In this document: positions 1-11,507 of the stretch, piece after piece | Position numbering within the stretch: the stretch's first letter is position 1 | How the letters are laid out: the number at the start of each line of letters is the position of its first letter | Assembly: GCA_029448655.1 (NCBI GenBank) | Contig: JACCLO010000003.1 | Coordinates: 3,100,001-3,164,000 of the forward strand | Length of the DNA stretch: 64,000 nucleotides | From: Wolfiporia cocos | Taxonomy: Eukaryota > Basidiomycota > Agaricomycetes > Polyporales > Phaeolaceae | Direction of reading: 5' to 3' | Program-made: the position numbers and the translations under genes | Notes under the pieces: generated by a model | The model's database searches: none | Told to the model about the DNA's origin: nothing | Seen by the model: the letters and a program-made list of their open reading frames with translations, nothing else

Positions 1-541
1 TTATTCTACTAATAGTTTGTACTCCCTCGCTATAGGACGCACGCGCGGCGCTAGGCGTACGCCGCGCCTCTGCGCTGTAGTTACCTCCAGCGTCTCTCCC
101 AGTTATTGCAGGTCACCTGGTCGTTAGGTTAGCGCTGTAGGGTAGCGCGCGCCTCCGGTACTCACACTATGGTCACAGTAGTTACATGATGCGTCACTTA
201 GCACATGACCCAGTAGATACGGCGCACAGGCCTTCTCTTTAGGGCAGTACTAGTAGTCCCATCGCTCATGTATATATTACGGCGGAATGTGGGCTTACTC
301 CCCATTCCTAAGATTCTCGACAACTGGGCATAGCCCCTTACTCTCACCTCTTTGTGTGCGACTCTGGCCGGGGGCCTAGCTCGTCTTGCTTGACTGTGCG
401 CGCCTCAACATGTCGACTCTAGGAGTCCCTCTTTAGGGTACAGCCGACAAGTTCACCGCTGCTGTGGTTGCGCACCGCCCTGTAGGGCGTGTTAGGATTC
501 CTCTGTAGTACAGAGTCCCACAAACGTGTAAGTTTGTGTCA
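1..541 (+). repeat. Solo LTR, ~560-bp family, 5' end cut by window
   Basis: The sequence matches the LTR at 7371-7936 from near its start (CCTCGCTAT motif, GC-rich GCGCG stretch, CATGTATATA box near 267) to a terminal TTTGTGTCA at 541. Only roughly the first dozen bases are missing, so the TSD cannot be checked. No coding sequence is present. Confidence 0.7.
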
Positions 542-916
542 CTAAGGAGGTGAGGTGCTTATGACATATAGTTGCCCCCGGTACTAAGCATCACTTCGCT
601 ACTATCTATAGTCATGCCCTTAGGCTTAGACTTCTGTTGCCAACCTCTTGTAGGCCCATCTTAAATGCCTGGATTTTTGGGAGCAGGTTAAGGCTTTTTA
701 CTAGTAGTTTACTACCACGTAATCTTTGACCGTTTATCCCTAACGTTGTTGCCAGTACATTTCGTATGGCTCATGCTCTGGGCCCTCGTCTCAAGGGGTC
801 ACGCGATGGGTGTTTTTCCCTAAGCCAAGGGTTCGATGGGATACCCATTTTTGGATAAAGGTGAAATTGCCCTTATCCGGGTTCGAACCGGTGACCTCTT
901 GGGTAAGCTGTTATAA
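542..916. other. Non-coding repeat DNA with a tRNA T-arm-like segment
   Basis: No gene is visible. Near 870-916, read on the minus strand, a stretch resembles the 3' half of a tRNA: an AGGTCACC run-in, then the palindromic B-box-like GGTTCGAACC at 880-889 inside a T-arm-like stem. No matching acceptor 5' strand or good A box was found, so this is at most a tRNA-derived fragment or SINE-like piece. Confidence 0.35.
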
Positions 917-1734
917 TGTCACGGATACCACTGGCAGTCCTAGACCGGCGCTCTATGGGGACACGCGTCCAACACCCCTTAGCCAAAAGGGCCACTATAA
1001 CAGCTTGCTGTTATAGGCGGGACACACTATATGTGTAGTTCATATTCCCACGCTTAGACACTCGCACGTCATATTATAGCTTTAGCTTGCTATGTGGGGT
1101 TCTCTGACCTCGTTGTGCCACTAGGGAGTCCCAACCCCTATGATCCTTTCAGATCTGTTGTCACGGATATCCCGTAGGGGGTCCCTTCATCCCTCGCTGT
1201 GTAGTACGGGCGCCGCTGCACATGTGCATGCTCCTCTCTCCTTAGTTACCTCTTCATCACACCCTAGATACCTCCACAGACCACCTGACCATGTAGATGA
1301 GCGCTCGTCAGGGAGCACGTGTACCAGGTACTCATGTGTTAGGTCACCTCTTTGTTACATGTAGTGTTACATCACGGTCACTCGTAGATACTCGTGCACG
1401 GGCCAGTACTTTAGGGTAACCCGTACCACTGGCTGTACATGTATATAAGTAGTAGCAGATGGGTCTTACAACCCATCTTTGAGATTCTCGTCTTAGGGCT
1501 TAGGCCCCTTTCTTATGACCACCTGTGTGTGTCTCTGTCCTGGGGACCCTCTACATCTAACTTGACTGTGTGCCACCTCATTACGTCACCCTTAGGAGTC
1601 CCCTTGGAGTGTACACCTTGGGATTACGGCCGACGGGTCACCACTGTCACGGTTGGTACACCACCTTGTCAGGCATGTAGGGACTCCCCTGCTGTGCAGG
1701 TCCCACAGACCGTAAGTCTGTGACATCTGTGACA
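917..1734 (+). repeat. Small LTR (~250 bp) split by a nested LTR
   Basis: Starts TGTCACGGATAC and resumes after the nested LTR to end CTGTGACA at 1734. Net length is about 246 bp. The first ~120 bp match, in opposite orientation, the LTR at 32210-32467. No convincing TSD was found for the outer copy. Confidence 0.55.
1159..1725 (+). repeat. Nested solo LTR, ~560-bp family, TSD TCTGT
   Basis: Runs from TGTCACGG to CTGTGACA, 567 bp. It is flanked by a perfect 5-bp duplication TCTGT (1154-1158 and 1726-1730) and carries a CATGTATATAAG promoter box at about 1438. It shares motifs with 7371-7936. Its insertion interrupts the small LTR 917-1734, so it is the younger of the two. Confidence 0.8.
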
Positions 1735-2315
1735 TGAAGCTCTTTGGGCAAGACATTGTACATTGCGGCTGTGTGTGCCTTAAAAAAGTGCTTCATTGAG
1801 TCAAATTGTTCCGGGCCATCGGGATTGACATCAGGGCGAGACGTGTACTTTGTAATGTCTCATGTAATCCAAGGAGAGATGGTGAGGGAAAAGAGTCTTC
1901 CGTGAGACCGAATCTGTTCCTCCACACTTCCCTGATGGTGCTCAGTGCCTCTCCCACCCTTCGTGTTCTTTCCTTTTGTGGTAGCCTTCTCTCCAGAGTA
2001 GCATTTTCTGTTTTGAGGTGGCACGCAGATTGCTGGAGCTCGGCAAACTTGGGTTGCATTGTACGATATGCCTTGCAGGCATATTATTTGTGGGCTGTTG
2101 GACTAAGATACCTCAACACATACCTCCCGCAAGTCATCGGTAGACGTGTCTTCATCTGCATCTGGAAAGGTGGCCTCCACTGCGTTGCTGTCAGTTTCGT
2201 CGTCCTCCGATTCTGAGCTGTCATGTTAAAATATATCCAGCTCTGAATCCTCTTCATCGTTTTGACGTGGACGGTCCAGGTTGGGACCAGCGCACTCGCG
2301 GTTTGCTGCAACATC
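1735..2315 (-). pseudogene. Degraded gene fragment with acidic and coiled-coil segments
   Basis: Minus-strand reading frames here look like protein but are interrupted. Near 2210-2120 one frame gives a Ser/Glu/Asp-rich stretch (SSESEDDETDSNAVEATF). An 88-residue frame at 2059-1793 starts with a coiled-coil-like segment (FAELQQSACHLKTENATLER). The two lie in different frames with stops between them, suggesting a broken or intron-split gene. I do not recognise the family; such pieces are common next to Agaricomycete transposons. Confidence 0.35.
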
Positions 2316-2841
2316 TACATAGAAGGGCATCTTCTGAGCCTCAGAGAAAAAACTAGGGGGATCGAGACTAGAAGAGTAACACTGGGAGACGTCGACACCT
2401 CAGTATCACGTCATCTTATCGGTTGACAAAAATGGGTATCAGGAACTGTTGCTAGTCTGATAAGGGGCTGAATTAAATCCCGGCATGTCCTTGATGAATC
2501 ATACAAGACATCGTTAGATCTGAATCTTTGTAATTCAAGCGCAGTAGTATTACTGGCAGTACATCATATAGTTGAAAGGCTGCACATTATGCAATGTACA
2601 AAAGGTCCCGGTCAACGACTGAACAATTTGTGAGCCCAATCGTGTCGATCGTGTTTCGATCGCATCGCGCATCGCAATATTAGTCACAGGATTGGGTCAA
2701 GAACCAACATGTTTCAGTAAATACAAGAGTCTATCAAAATATATCTGGAGCACAGAGCAAACCAACTACAGCAACCACCAAGTAGCAGTTTGCACACGGA
2801 CCGCGAGCACTGGCTTCCTGATTTTGCATCTTCATCTCACA
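2316..2841. other. Upstream region of the Sin3-like gene; no gene seen
   Basis: AT-rich non-coding sequence with no open frame of note. A TATA-like AAATATATC lies near 2737, about 100 bp before the ATG of the following Sin3-like gene, and a run of GATCG/ATCGC-like repeats lies at about 2640-2675. No LTR ends were found here. Confidence 0.3.
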
Positions 2842-3604
2842 ATGGCGGACTCCGCTCAACCCAGCATACCAGCTCACTTCGAAGACCAGGACATGAACGA
2901 GGCGACTCCAGTTCATTCTTCACCACCACCAGCGGCGCAGCTACAACCTCCACAGGTGCTAGAGCAGGAGCCAGATTCACCACTCCCACAATCATCCTTG
3001 CCACAGAAGCGCCCAGAGTCTATGCCGACTGTTAATTCAACAACTCATCCCAATGTTGCTGAAGAAATCCAGAGCAAAGCTCAGCGTGCTGTACAGGAGC
3101 AACCACTAAATGTGTCAGATGCTCTCAGCTACTTGGACGTGGTCAAGATGAATTTCATTGTGAACCCGGAGGTGTACAACAGATTCCTAGAAATTATGAA
3201 GGACATCAAGAGCCAAATGTATGTCTACTGCCATATACATGTGATCATCGACTCATGCCCTTCGCAGCATCAATACTCCAGGCATTATAGAGCATGTGTC
3301 GAACCTCTTCTACGGCCACCCCACGCTTATCCAGGAATTCAACACCTTTCTTCCGGCTGGTTACCGGATTGACTTTGCCATGGATGCGCACGACTGTGAC
3401 GCAGGCCACTGTGGATCCGATTGGTCATGCGCCGTTCACCTTTACTCGCGTAGACAAACAATGGATATTTATATTTCACGATTCTATACAGTTCATAGTA
3501 TGCTACAACCAATATTTTATTCTACAATCCACTTCCCATTTATATCCTACAACGATATTCTACAATCCACTTCCCGTTTATATTCTACAATGATATCGAT
3601 CTAG
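2842..3604 (+). CDS. Sin3-like protein with a single PAH domain, possibly a gene remnant
   Basis: Exon 1 (2842-3218) encodes a Pro/Gln-rich leader and then the start of a paired amphipathic helix domain: [25 protein letters not shown] 49-bp intron (3219-3267, GTATGT...TTCGCAG) is followed in frame by [29 protein letters not shown], completing a Sin3 PAH1-type domain. Sin3 is the scaffold of histone deacetylase corepressor complexes, and PAH domains bind repressor helices. Only one PAH is present, where full Sin3 has several plus an HDAC-interaction region. The reading frame continues after the domain to about 3604 but no longer resembles Sin3, and a +1 frame around 3385-3440 looks more like the normal continuation, so a frameshift is likely. 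The second copy is at 6838-7261 on the other strand. It could be an expressed mini-Sin3 or a pseudogene. Confidence 0.6.
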
Positions 3605-3605
3605 T
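3466..3605 (+). repeat. Short AT-rich tandem repeat
   Basis: The unit TATTCTACAATCCACTTCCC, followed by a TTTATAT-type tail, occurs about twice with further partial copies (near 3515 and 3555) just after the PAH-encoding exon. It is probably a low-complexity 3' flank of the Sin3-like remnant. Confidence 0.5.
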
Positions 3606-3732
3606 ATCATTTCATTTCCTAACAATTAGTATATCAGTTTCCTTTCAGTCGCTCAGCGTCGGACAAATGTGCCAGCGTGCCATCCCAAGTAATGCAACAG
3701 TTGGTTGCGAAGCCTATTGGTCATGTGAAAAT

Positions 3733-4746
3733 TGTCACAGATTTATCTGGGACTTACAGCATTTTTCCTACGATTATAGCAATTTATCCAGGATTTATAC
3801 ATCTAACTACAAGTTATCTACGGGTTAACTCCCACTTGCCACAACATAAGTCCTTAACGGGGCTTACCACGAGATCTGTGTGCCTGTCGCTGCTAAGCGC
3901 CTGTGCACCTGTCTCCCTGTGTACCTGTGCGCCTGTCTCCCTGTGGGACTAAGCGCCTGTGAATCTGTCGCCCCAACGGCAACACATGTCACCGGTCTCA
4001 CACGTAAGAGCTAGACCACCCACGTCATAAGGTCCTAGACCACAATGACATCACGAGCATGCCATGCTCACACAACCATGGCACAATAGCGTAATATTAG
4101 CACCAAGGCAATATCACTATTGGACCGGGCCCTCAGCCCGTCCTTAGGGATCGGTACATACCAATCCCCGGGCTTCTGCCATCACAGCGTTGCCCAATCC
4201 CCGGACATAGCCTCACGGCCTAGTCCAACACATGTCCCGGTAACCTCTCGGTCTGGTACATTAACACATGCCACGGTACTTCCATCCAATGGCATAACGA
4301 CCTCGGTGTCTCACCTTGGTCATCACACGAAGACCGTCCACTAGCCAATATACCGCAAGGTACCGGTGTATGGCTTCCTCTATACCCGGGCTGCGCCCGC
4401 GTTTAACACATGATAAAGGTATAATCCCTCTCCTACAATTGGTGCGGCCATTAGGGCCCATCACGGCCATTGTAGATACAGTCCATAAACATCAGATAAG
4501 ATAGCGCTTCGCCCGTTGGCAAAGCCACATAACCCGTTACAGTATGTACTAGCTAGTAGCACATGACCGCAACATAAACATGTATATAAGTAGGGGCTTG
4601 ACACCCTATAACTTTAGTTCTATTCTTCTCGGCGTCCGCCGTAGAAGCACTATCCACCTGCTGCTGCTGCTCTGGTCTTCTCCTCTCCAAGTCGCCTTTC
4701 AACTATAAGGATATGGCTTGGTGAGTCCCACAGTAGATCTGTGTCA
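3733..4746 (+). repeat. Solo LTR, ~1-kb family, perfect TSD AAAAT
   Basis: Runs from TGTCACAGATTTATCTGGG to CTGTGTCA, 1014 bp, flanked by AAAAT (3728-3732 and 4747-4751). TATATAAG is at 4583-4590, and the putative RNA start TAGTTCTATTCTTC is 32 bp downstream at 4615, followed by a hairpin (CTTCTCGGCG...CGCCGTAGAAG). This is the family that forms the LTRs of the two complete elements. Confidence 0.9.
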
Positions 4747-5451
4747 AAAATCACAGAGATCGTGATGGAAAAAATCGTACCTATTGATGAAAGGTGCGGT
4801 TGCTTTGTCCCCGTGATTCTGTAAGTTGTAAGAATAAGATTATGTAATAATGATACAACTTATTAACTTACAGTATGGAAACATATCAGCTTCTTGATGC
4901 TGGGATGCCCAACGCTGTGACTGCTACCCCCATGTTTGCGACCCGGAACGTCATGAAATCCAGCAGCGTGGAGGAACTGGGTTAATAAATTTAAGTACCC
5001 AGTATTAATTCAGAAACGAGGTGACTTACTGAGGCGATCTCCCTGTTGTACATCTTCCCTCACTCAGCATCCGACATATGAAACATTTTTGTCATAGTCT
5101 TCGATCTCAGTAAGAGACAGATAATCAAATGATATTGTAGTATAGACTCAGCATATAATCATGAGAGTTTAACATGATTTTATTTCCATTCGATGTCCCT
5201 TTGACACACACCCCCTCGTTGCCAGGGTTAGCCGCAGTGGGTGCATTGTTGGCGGTGGGTGCGTGCCCCCCTCGTAGGGGTCGGTTCTCAATACGAAGCG
5301 CGGCCACCTGATTGACAAGCTCATTGACAGGTGGCGCTGCGTCGTTGTCGACTGACAGTACGGTGGCGAGGGTGGCAGGTTTGAGTGCCGGCGGTGCCTT
5401 GCTCTTCGCGGTTTGTCGGCGGTTCTTTCGGTTGTGTTGACCACGAGCCAT
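4747..5451 (-). pseudogene. 5' fragment of an unrecognised repeat-associated gene
   Basis: A minus-strand frame starting at 5451 encodes a basic, Ala/Pro-rich N-terminus (MARGQHNRKNRRQTAKSK) followed by a coiled-coil-like LVNQVAALRIENRPLRG. Further downstream, near 4985-4875, another frame gives peptide-like sequence before a GTAAGT donor. No single frame spans the region, so it is a multi-exon or broken gene. The family is not recognised. The solo LTR 3733-4746 abuts its 3' side. Confidence 0.35.
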
Positions 5452-5759
5452 TATAATAGTCTATACAATTGATCGGTTAGTATTACCGTAGCAAAATACA
5501 TGCGACTTACAGTGTAGGTGGTGGTCAAGAGTTAAGGAGTGGTGGCCACGAAATTGGGTTTATATAGACGATCTAAAGAAGCCTACGTGAAAGAAGTATG
5601 TCCGAGTTTGGGTTACTCACCAGAACGTATGTGGCACCGTAGTGGTCTGGTCAGCAACGCAAATGTGGACGACACCAGACATCTGTGTAAGGAGAAGGGG
5701 AGGGGGGCACGCGCGTACTATAATTGAACTAAGTACGCCTATGTGACGTTTTTAGGCAG
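5452..5759. other. Upstream flank of the 5451 gene fragment; no gene seen
   Basis: The region holds only a short unsupported frame and a TTTATATAG sequence at about 5559. No LTR ends lie before 5760. Confidence 0.3.
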
Positions 5760-6743
5760 TGACACAAGCTATCTTGTGGGACTCACCACCTTATGGGTCT
5801 TGCTCAGACAAGACGGTGAGGGGTTAGATAACAAGCTACAGAGGTGAGAGGTGCTTCTGCGGCGGCAGCCGAGAAGAATAGAACTAAGATATCAAGGCGT
5901 CAAGCCTTGGTCTTAAATATGTACAGGGATAGATCACGTGCTACTAACTAGTGTGTCTACCCTAAAGGAAGGTCAGTGCGCCCTAACGGCGTGTGCTGAC
6001 GTGTACGCTACTCTAGAAAGACCGTGGAAGGCCGGTAATGGCCGTACCAATAGGAATAAAGAGAGCAGTGGTGTCACCTTGCGGTGGACATGTGGAATGC
6101 GGGCGCAGCCCGGGTATAAGAAAGGCCGGTTGTACCGGTACCTTGAGGGACTATGGCTATTCGCCAGTCCCTTGATGACTCAGGCCGAGAAGGCCGAGTG
6201 TGATGTCATAAGCCGGTGGTATGGACGGGCCGGTGGTGACGTGGGACCGAGGCCTTGCAGCTGGCTCGGAGAGATGGCAACGCCGGCGTATGGAAGCACG
6301 GAGGTTGCGTATTGCCGGGGCTAGAAGCCCGGAGGTTGCATAGTGCCGGTGATAGAAGCACGGAGCTTGGTTGATGCCGGTGATGCATGTGGTGGTCGTT
6401 AGGCTTCTCAGCGTAGTAGACCGGTGGGCACGGAGCTTAGTCAGCTGTTGTGTCATGTTGCCATTATTATGCGAGTGGCGCTCGCTGACGTAGAGAGCCT
6501 GGTCGACTTGTGGACTCTAGACTCTATGACATTGTGTGACGTAGCTAGGCTGGGCCTTGCGGCTAGGCTGGAGCTGGGTGTCACGTGTGTGTTAAGGCCT
6601 ATTCGGCCGTAAGGTTCCATTGTATAACCTCGGCAGGTGCGGCATGGTGGGATAAGTCCCGGGTAACTTCGTAGAGGCTGTAGAAAGGCCAGATAAAGTG
6701 CTATAAATGCGCGAAAAATGTGCTATGTCCCAAATCTGTGACA
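5760..6743 (-). repeat. Solo LTR, ~1-kb family, perfect TSD GGCAG
   Basis: On the plus strand it runs TGACACAAG...AAATCTGTGACA, 984 bp, flanked by GGCAG (5755-5759 and 6744-6748). The complement of the conserved RNA start, AAGAATAGAAC, is at 5874-5884 with the GGCGGCAGCC hairpin beside it, in the same layout as 3733-4746. Confidence 0.9.
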
Positions 6744-6837
6744 GGCAGAGTAGTACGTTATAGTGAATGACGAGTTGTAAAATCTCGACTCACCTCGTAA
6801 TGTATGTTGCATTTGTAACAGCATTGTCGGTTCATTA

Positions 6838-7261
6838 TTATGCTCGAAAGAAATAGTAACAGAAGCTTGCGTTGCAGTCGTACACATCCGTGGCAAAGTC
6901 AATCCGGTAACCAGCCGGAAGAAAGGTGTTGAATCCCTGGATAAGCGTGGGGTGGCCGTGGAAGAGGTTCAACACATGCTCTATAACGCCTGGAGTATTG
7001 ATGCTGCGAAGGGCATGAGTTGACGACCAAATGTATACGGCAGTAGACATACAGTTGGCTCTTGATGTCCTTCATAATATCTAGGAATCTGTTGTACACC
7101 TTCGGGTTCGCAATGAACCTCAGTGACGTTGACCCTAATATGCAAAAGGACACAGCTGGTAGCATACCTATCCCATTACAGTAGAGCAGCCACCGAGTAG
7201 CAGCACTTGCCATATCTGTCCATCGCCTGCTAGCATAAGTGCGCGTTGACCTAATATGCAA
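6838..7261 (-). pseudogene. Second Sin3-like PAH fragment
   Basis: Minus-strand sequence encodes [15 protein letters not shown], then an intron-like stretch at the same place as in the 2842 copy, then [20 protein letters not shown] and [13 protein letters not shown]. The region upstream of VYN differs from the other copy (no Pro/Gln leader, no SYLD helix), so this copy is 5'-truncated. Because the intron position is shared, the two copies arose by DNA duplication rather than reverse transcription of spliced mRNA. Probably not functional. Confidence 0.65.
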
Positions 7262-7370
7262 GGAAACGTGACCAAAGGTACTTTGGATCTCAGATAGACC
7301 CTAATATAAACTCAGATAAACCCCAAACCTTTGTCTGGGTGGCTGAAGTGGCTGAAGCAGATTTCAACAT

Positions 7371-7936
7371 TGTCACAGAATATTCCTTTACTATTCTAAC
7401 ATCCCTCGCTATGGTCTTATGGGCGCCGCTATGTGCACGTGCGCTCCTCTACGCCTCAGCCACCTCCACGTCACGTCTCATTCCATCTAGATCATCCCAC
7501 CCAGTAGATTAGCGCTATAGGGTAGCACGCGTATCAGGTGCTCATATTATGGTCACATTACTTACTTGTCACATTACTTGCCCCGTGATCCCTTAGTTAT
7601 GGTGCACAGGCCATTACATTAGGGTAGGACTCATAGCTACTACTGGCATGTATATAATACGGTGAGATGAGGTCTTACAACCTCATCTCTTAGATTCTCG
7701 ACAATGGGTACTCCCCCTTACTCGCTACCATCTGTGTGACTACTGGCCCGGGGCCCTACTCATCTGCCTTGTCTGTGGGTCGGCGACGTTATGTCTGCGT
7801 ACACCAAGGGTATGGGTTGTCAACCATCCCCTGTTGTGCCCCTGCGCTCACCACTGGCATGTTGGCTTATGGCCCTGCGTATACGCTGGAGGATCCCCCC
7901 TGAGTCCAGGGTTGCACAGACAGTGAGTCTGTGTCA
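7371..7936 (+). repeat. Solo LTR, ~560-bp family
   Basis: Runs TGTCACAGAATATT...CAGTGAGTCTGTGTCA, 566 bp. The flanks AACAT (7366-7370) and GACAT (7937-7941) agree at 4 of 5 bases. A CATGTATATAAT promoter box is near 7648. Related copies: 1-541, 1159-1725 and 25821-26368. Confidence 0.8.
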
Positions 7937-8024
7937 GACATCATTCAACTCGCACATCCCACAGCTACAACCAATGGTTATTAAAAATCCTGAAGCTCTA
8001 GTCACGTAGTATTTAGGATCCAAT

Positions 8025-8827
8025 TGTCACAATCCTTGTGACATCTCAGGCTGCCGGCGCAGAGTCCAAAAGGGAGCCCTTACTAAAGGGCCATAGGCCA
8101 GTGAGGCGCATGTCGAAACAGCAAGAGTCGTAGTCTTCAGAGGAAAGGACGGGGAAACACCCCCAAAGCGATTTCTGACTGCTTCTTAGATTGGTAAGTC
8201 TAAGGCCTTTCAGGGCGCTTAGACCTACTGCTTATATACATGCAAGACCCTAATCTACTAGTCAATAGGTATGACCTTAAAGTAGAGGTCTGTGCGCATG
8301 GTATGTCGCCATAATTCCAGTAATGGCGGTACATCTGTGTTATGATGGCGCCACAGTAATGTAGGCGCCGACTTAGTAAAATGACTTTATATGTCATATG
8401 TCAATAGTCAGCGGGCCGCTTTATAATACCTCTCTGGTAAGCGGGCCGCGCTAAGAATAACCTATGAAGTCATATTCTAGACCAGTAATGGTCTAGAGTT
8501 GAGATGAGGTCATTAATTCTATTTTTAAGGGATGACATCATGAGTGGGAGGCCATTGACGACCAACTATTTACTTAGATAAGATAGTAACCTGGGGCATA
8601 GCCACCTGTGATGGCACCTAGTCCCACTATCTAATCTAGAAAGTTAGTAGATCACATGATCTCTATTCAGTAGGTCATGTGATCCGATAACCTGCTACCG
8701 CCTTCCAGGGGTCTGGGCATGGTAGAGGCTGATGTGCTGAGTGCTGTAGGTCAATAGTACGACCGCTGCATGACTTTTTATTCGAAAGAGAGAAAGTATG
8801 AGGGACGTCCCGGATAAATCCGTGACA
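8025..8827 (-). repeat. Solo LTR, ~800-900-bp family, perfect TSD CCAAT
   Basis: On the plus strand it runs TGTCACAATCCTTGTGACATC...GGATAAATCCGTGACA, 803 bp, flanked by CCAAT (8020-8024 and 8828-8832). A minus-strand TATATAAG box lies near 8231-8240. Related copy: 30560-31467. Confidence 0.8.
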
Positions 8828-9624
8828 CCAATATATACTTCCGTGTAGCTTTCGTAACTGGATAATTGCTATTTAGTCACTGATATAAGGAAACATCGAG
8901 AAAGTCAGCGCTGAAATGGACATGCGATCATGTAACATGTGCTACTAAAGATCCACACGGCGATATAGTTGGATATTGTACATATAGCATATATATACAA
9001 TGAGAAGAATGATACTAAGATGGCGCCCAGCCGATTATGCTTGTTATTAATTATCCTACATCCATTTAAATATCGGTGTGTGGTTGAGACACCACTCAGT
9101 TGAATGTCTCGTCACTCATTGAGAATCAATTATAAAATCATGAAAATACTCTGTAGTATATTTCATATACATTATCGTATGATACCATGGGAAGATATAC
9201 AGATTATGTGAATTGAATTATCTACCACTTTACAACCTTGGAGACACTATGACGCCATAGTGCGTGATATTTCCGGCCATTTGGACCTTACTTTAGACTC
9301 TAATACTTTCTGTATGATTCATATACACTTATCTGTATGCTTTTGGAACAGCATATTGACCTCATATCTCATATAATCGATTCACAGTGGCGGGCATACT
9401 ACATTCAGTGCCCTGTAGAACAGACACAGACTCTAAGATCAGATAGAAACCTTTCATGACCTCATTTTATACTCCTGAAAGAGCCCTAGTAGTCTAGTGT
9501 CACAATACACTGAGAACTGGGCTCACAATCAAGTAGGAGGTCGGGAGCGCCACCGAAGGAACCATCCACCAACGCGTCATGTCACTGATGTGATGTCACG
9601 TGGCCGTGTCTTTAAGATTCGTTA
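8828..9624. other. AT-rich non-coding stretch; nothing recognised
   Basis: About 800 bp of AT-rich sequence with no frame above 60 residues, no LTR ends and no tRNA. Its base composition resembles decayed repeat DNA. Confidence 0.4.
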
Positions 9625-9799
9625 GTCATCGACTTCAGCCACTTCGTCTTTCGACTCTTATAAGTGCTGCTATTGCGAGCTATTGCATGCCATTCTGCTT
9701 TCTAGATAGTATGTAGAGAATACCTAGGCAATGAGTGAGAAATAAGATGTTTATTATTCCATATTTGGAACGTTTGTGATATATAATATATTATATATC

Positions 9800-10327
9800 T
9801 GTCACGGATTTATTCGTGACCTGCGTGAATGCCCTCTCTCAGCGGCAAACCAAAGACTTTAAGTATTCAGGTCACATGATGTATAGATAGTCGTGCACTT
9901 GGGTAGTAGCAGATAAGATAACCCGTATGTAACGTGACTAGGGTACAGGGTTCATATGTAGTGGTATAGTCCCCTGACGTTTAGGCGCATGCGCACAGGC
10001 CATGTCGCTTTAGGGCCAGCTTAGGACTTGGTAGATACAGCGCTACTCCTGTACTTAAAAGCTAGAAGGTCTGAGGTGTACTCCTCAGACTTCTCAATCT
10101 TACTCTGGGGCTTAGGCCCCCTTACTTGCAACTCCCCTGCTGCTTGCGTGATAGCCCGTCTACTAGCCGCCACCACCTCAACCTCCAACGTCTTGCCTTA
10201 GGACTAGCCCTTGACCAGCCTCGGCATCTTGGGTCCCTCTGGTATTGATATAGTGTTGCATTGTAGGGGGAGTAGGGCTAGGGGAGATAGGGTGTGGGCG
10301 GTTGTGGGATGACACAGGTCTGTGTCA
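9800..10327 (+). repeat. Solo LTR, ~530-bp family, perfect TSD ATATC
   Basis: Runs TGTCACGGATTTATTCG...GACACAGGTCTGTGTCA, 528 bp, flanked by ATATC (9795-9799 and 10328-10332). It is inserted at the centre of the foldback element. The other copy is 27279-27808, in the opposite orientation. Confidence 0.9.
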
Positions 10328-10509
10328 ATATCACAAATGTTCCGAATATAATAAACATATATTATATATCACAAACGTTCCAAATATGGAATAATAAACA
10401 TCTTATTTCTCGCTCATTGCCTAGGTATTCTCTACATACTATCTAGAAAGCAGAATGGCATGCAATAACTCGCAATAGCAGCAATTATAAGAGTCAAAAG
10501 ACGAAGTGG

Positions 10510-11507
10510 TGTCACAGATTTGGGACATAGCACATTTTTCCGCGCATTATAGCACACAATCTGGCCCATTTACAGCCTCTACGAAGTTATCCGGGACTTA
10601 TCCCACCATGCCGCACCTGCCGAGGTTATACAACGGAACCTTACGGCCGAATAGGCCTTAACACACACGTGACTTATAGCTCCAGCATAGCCGCAAGGCC
10701 CAGCCTAGCTACGTCACAACCACATCATAGAGTCTAGAGTCCACAAGTCAACCAGGCTCTCTACGTCAGCGAGCGCCACTCGCATAATAATGGCAACATG
10801 ACACAACAGCTGACTAAGCTCCGTGCCCACCGGTCTACTACGCTGAGAAGCCTAACGACCACCACATGCATCACCGGCATCAGCCAAGCTCTTTGCTTCT
10901 ATATGCCGGCGTTGCCACATCTCAAAGCCAGCCGCAAGGCCTCGCTCCCACGTCACCACCGGTCCGTTCATAACACCGGTTTATGACATCACACTCGGCC
11001 TTCTCGGCCTGAGTCATCAAGGGCCTGGTGAAATAGCCATAGTCCCTCAAGGTACCAGTACAACCGGCCTTCCCTATACCCAGGCTGCGCCCGCATTCAC
11101 ATGTACACCGCAAGGTGACACCACCGCTCTCTTTATTCCTATTGGTACGGCCATTACCGGCCTTCCACGGTCATTCTAGAGTAGCGAACACATCAGCACA
11201 CGCCGCTAGGGCGCACTGACCATTCCTTTAGGGTAGACACACTAGTTAGTAGCACGTGATCTATCCCTGTACATATTTAAGACCAAGGCTAGACGCCTTG
11301 ATATCTTAGTTCTATTTTTCTCGATAAACCTTGACTGCCACGCGGAGTACTTTCAGTACTCCCAAGTGGACTCCTATCAGGAATCCCAACAGTCTCGGCT
11401 ACCGCCGTAGAAGCACATCTCACCTTTTACTGCTTGCCATCTAACCCCTCGCCCCCTTACCTGAGAAGGTCCATAAGGTGGTGAGTCCCACAAGATAGCT
11501 TGTGTCA
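10510..11507 (+). repeat. Solo LTR, ~1-kb family, perfect TSD AGTGG
   Basis: Runs TGTCACAGATTTGGGAC...GTGAGTCCCACAAGATAGCTTGTGTCA, 998 bp, flanked by AGTGG (10505-10509 and 11508-11512). The RNA-start motif is slightly diverged (TTAGTTCTATTTTTC near 11306). It interrupts the right arm of the foldback element. Confidence 0.9.

Noticed and set aside
1..600. Possible telomeric repeats at the left edge
   Set aside because: No TTAGGG-type arrays are present; the sequence is LTR. Whether the block is subtelomeric cannot be judged.
4725..4746. GGTGAGTCCCACAG near the LTR ends as a splice donor for an element transcript
   Set aside because: The motif is conserved in most LTRs, but no acceptor or coding exon follows, and conservation can be explained by a role at the LTR end.
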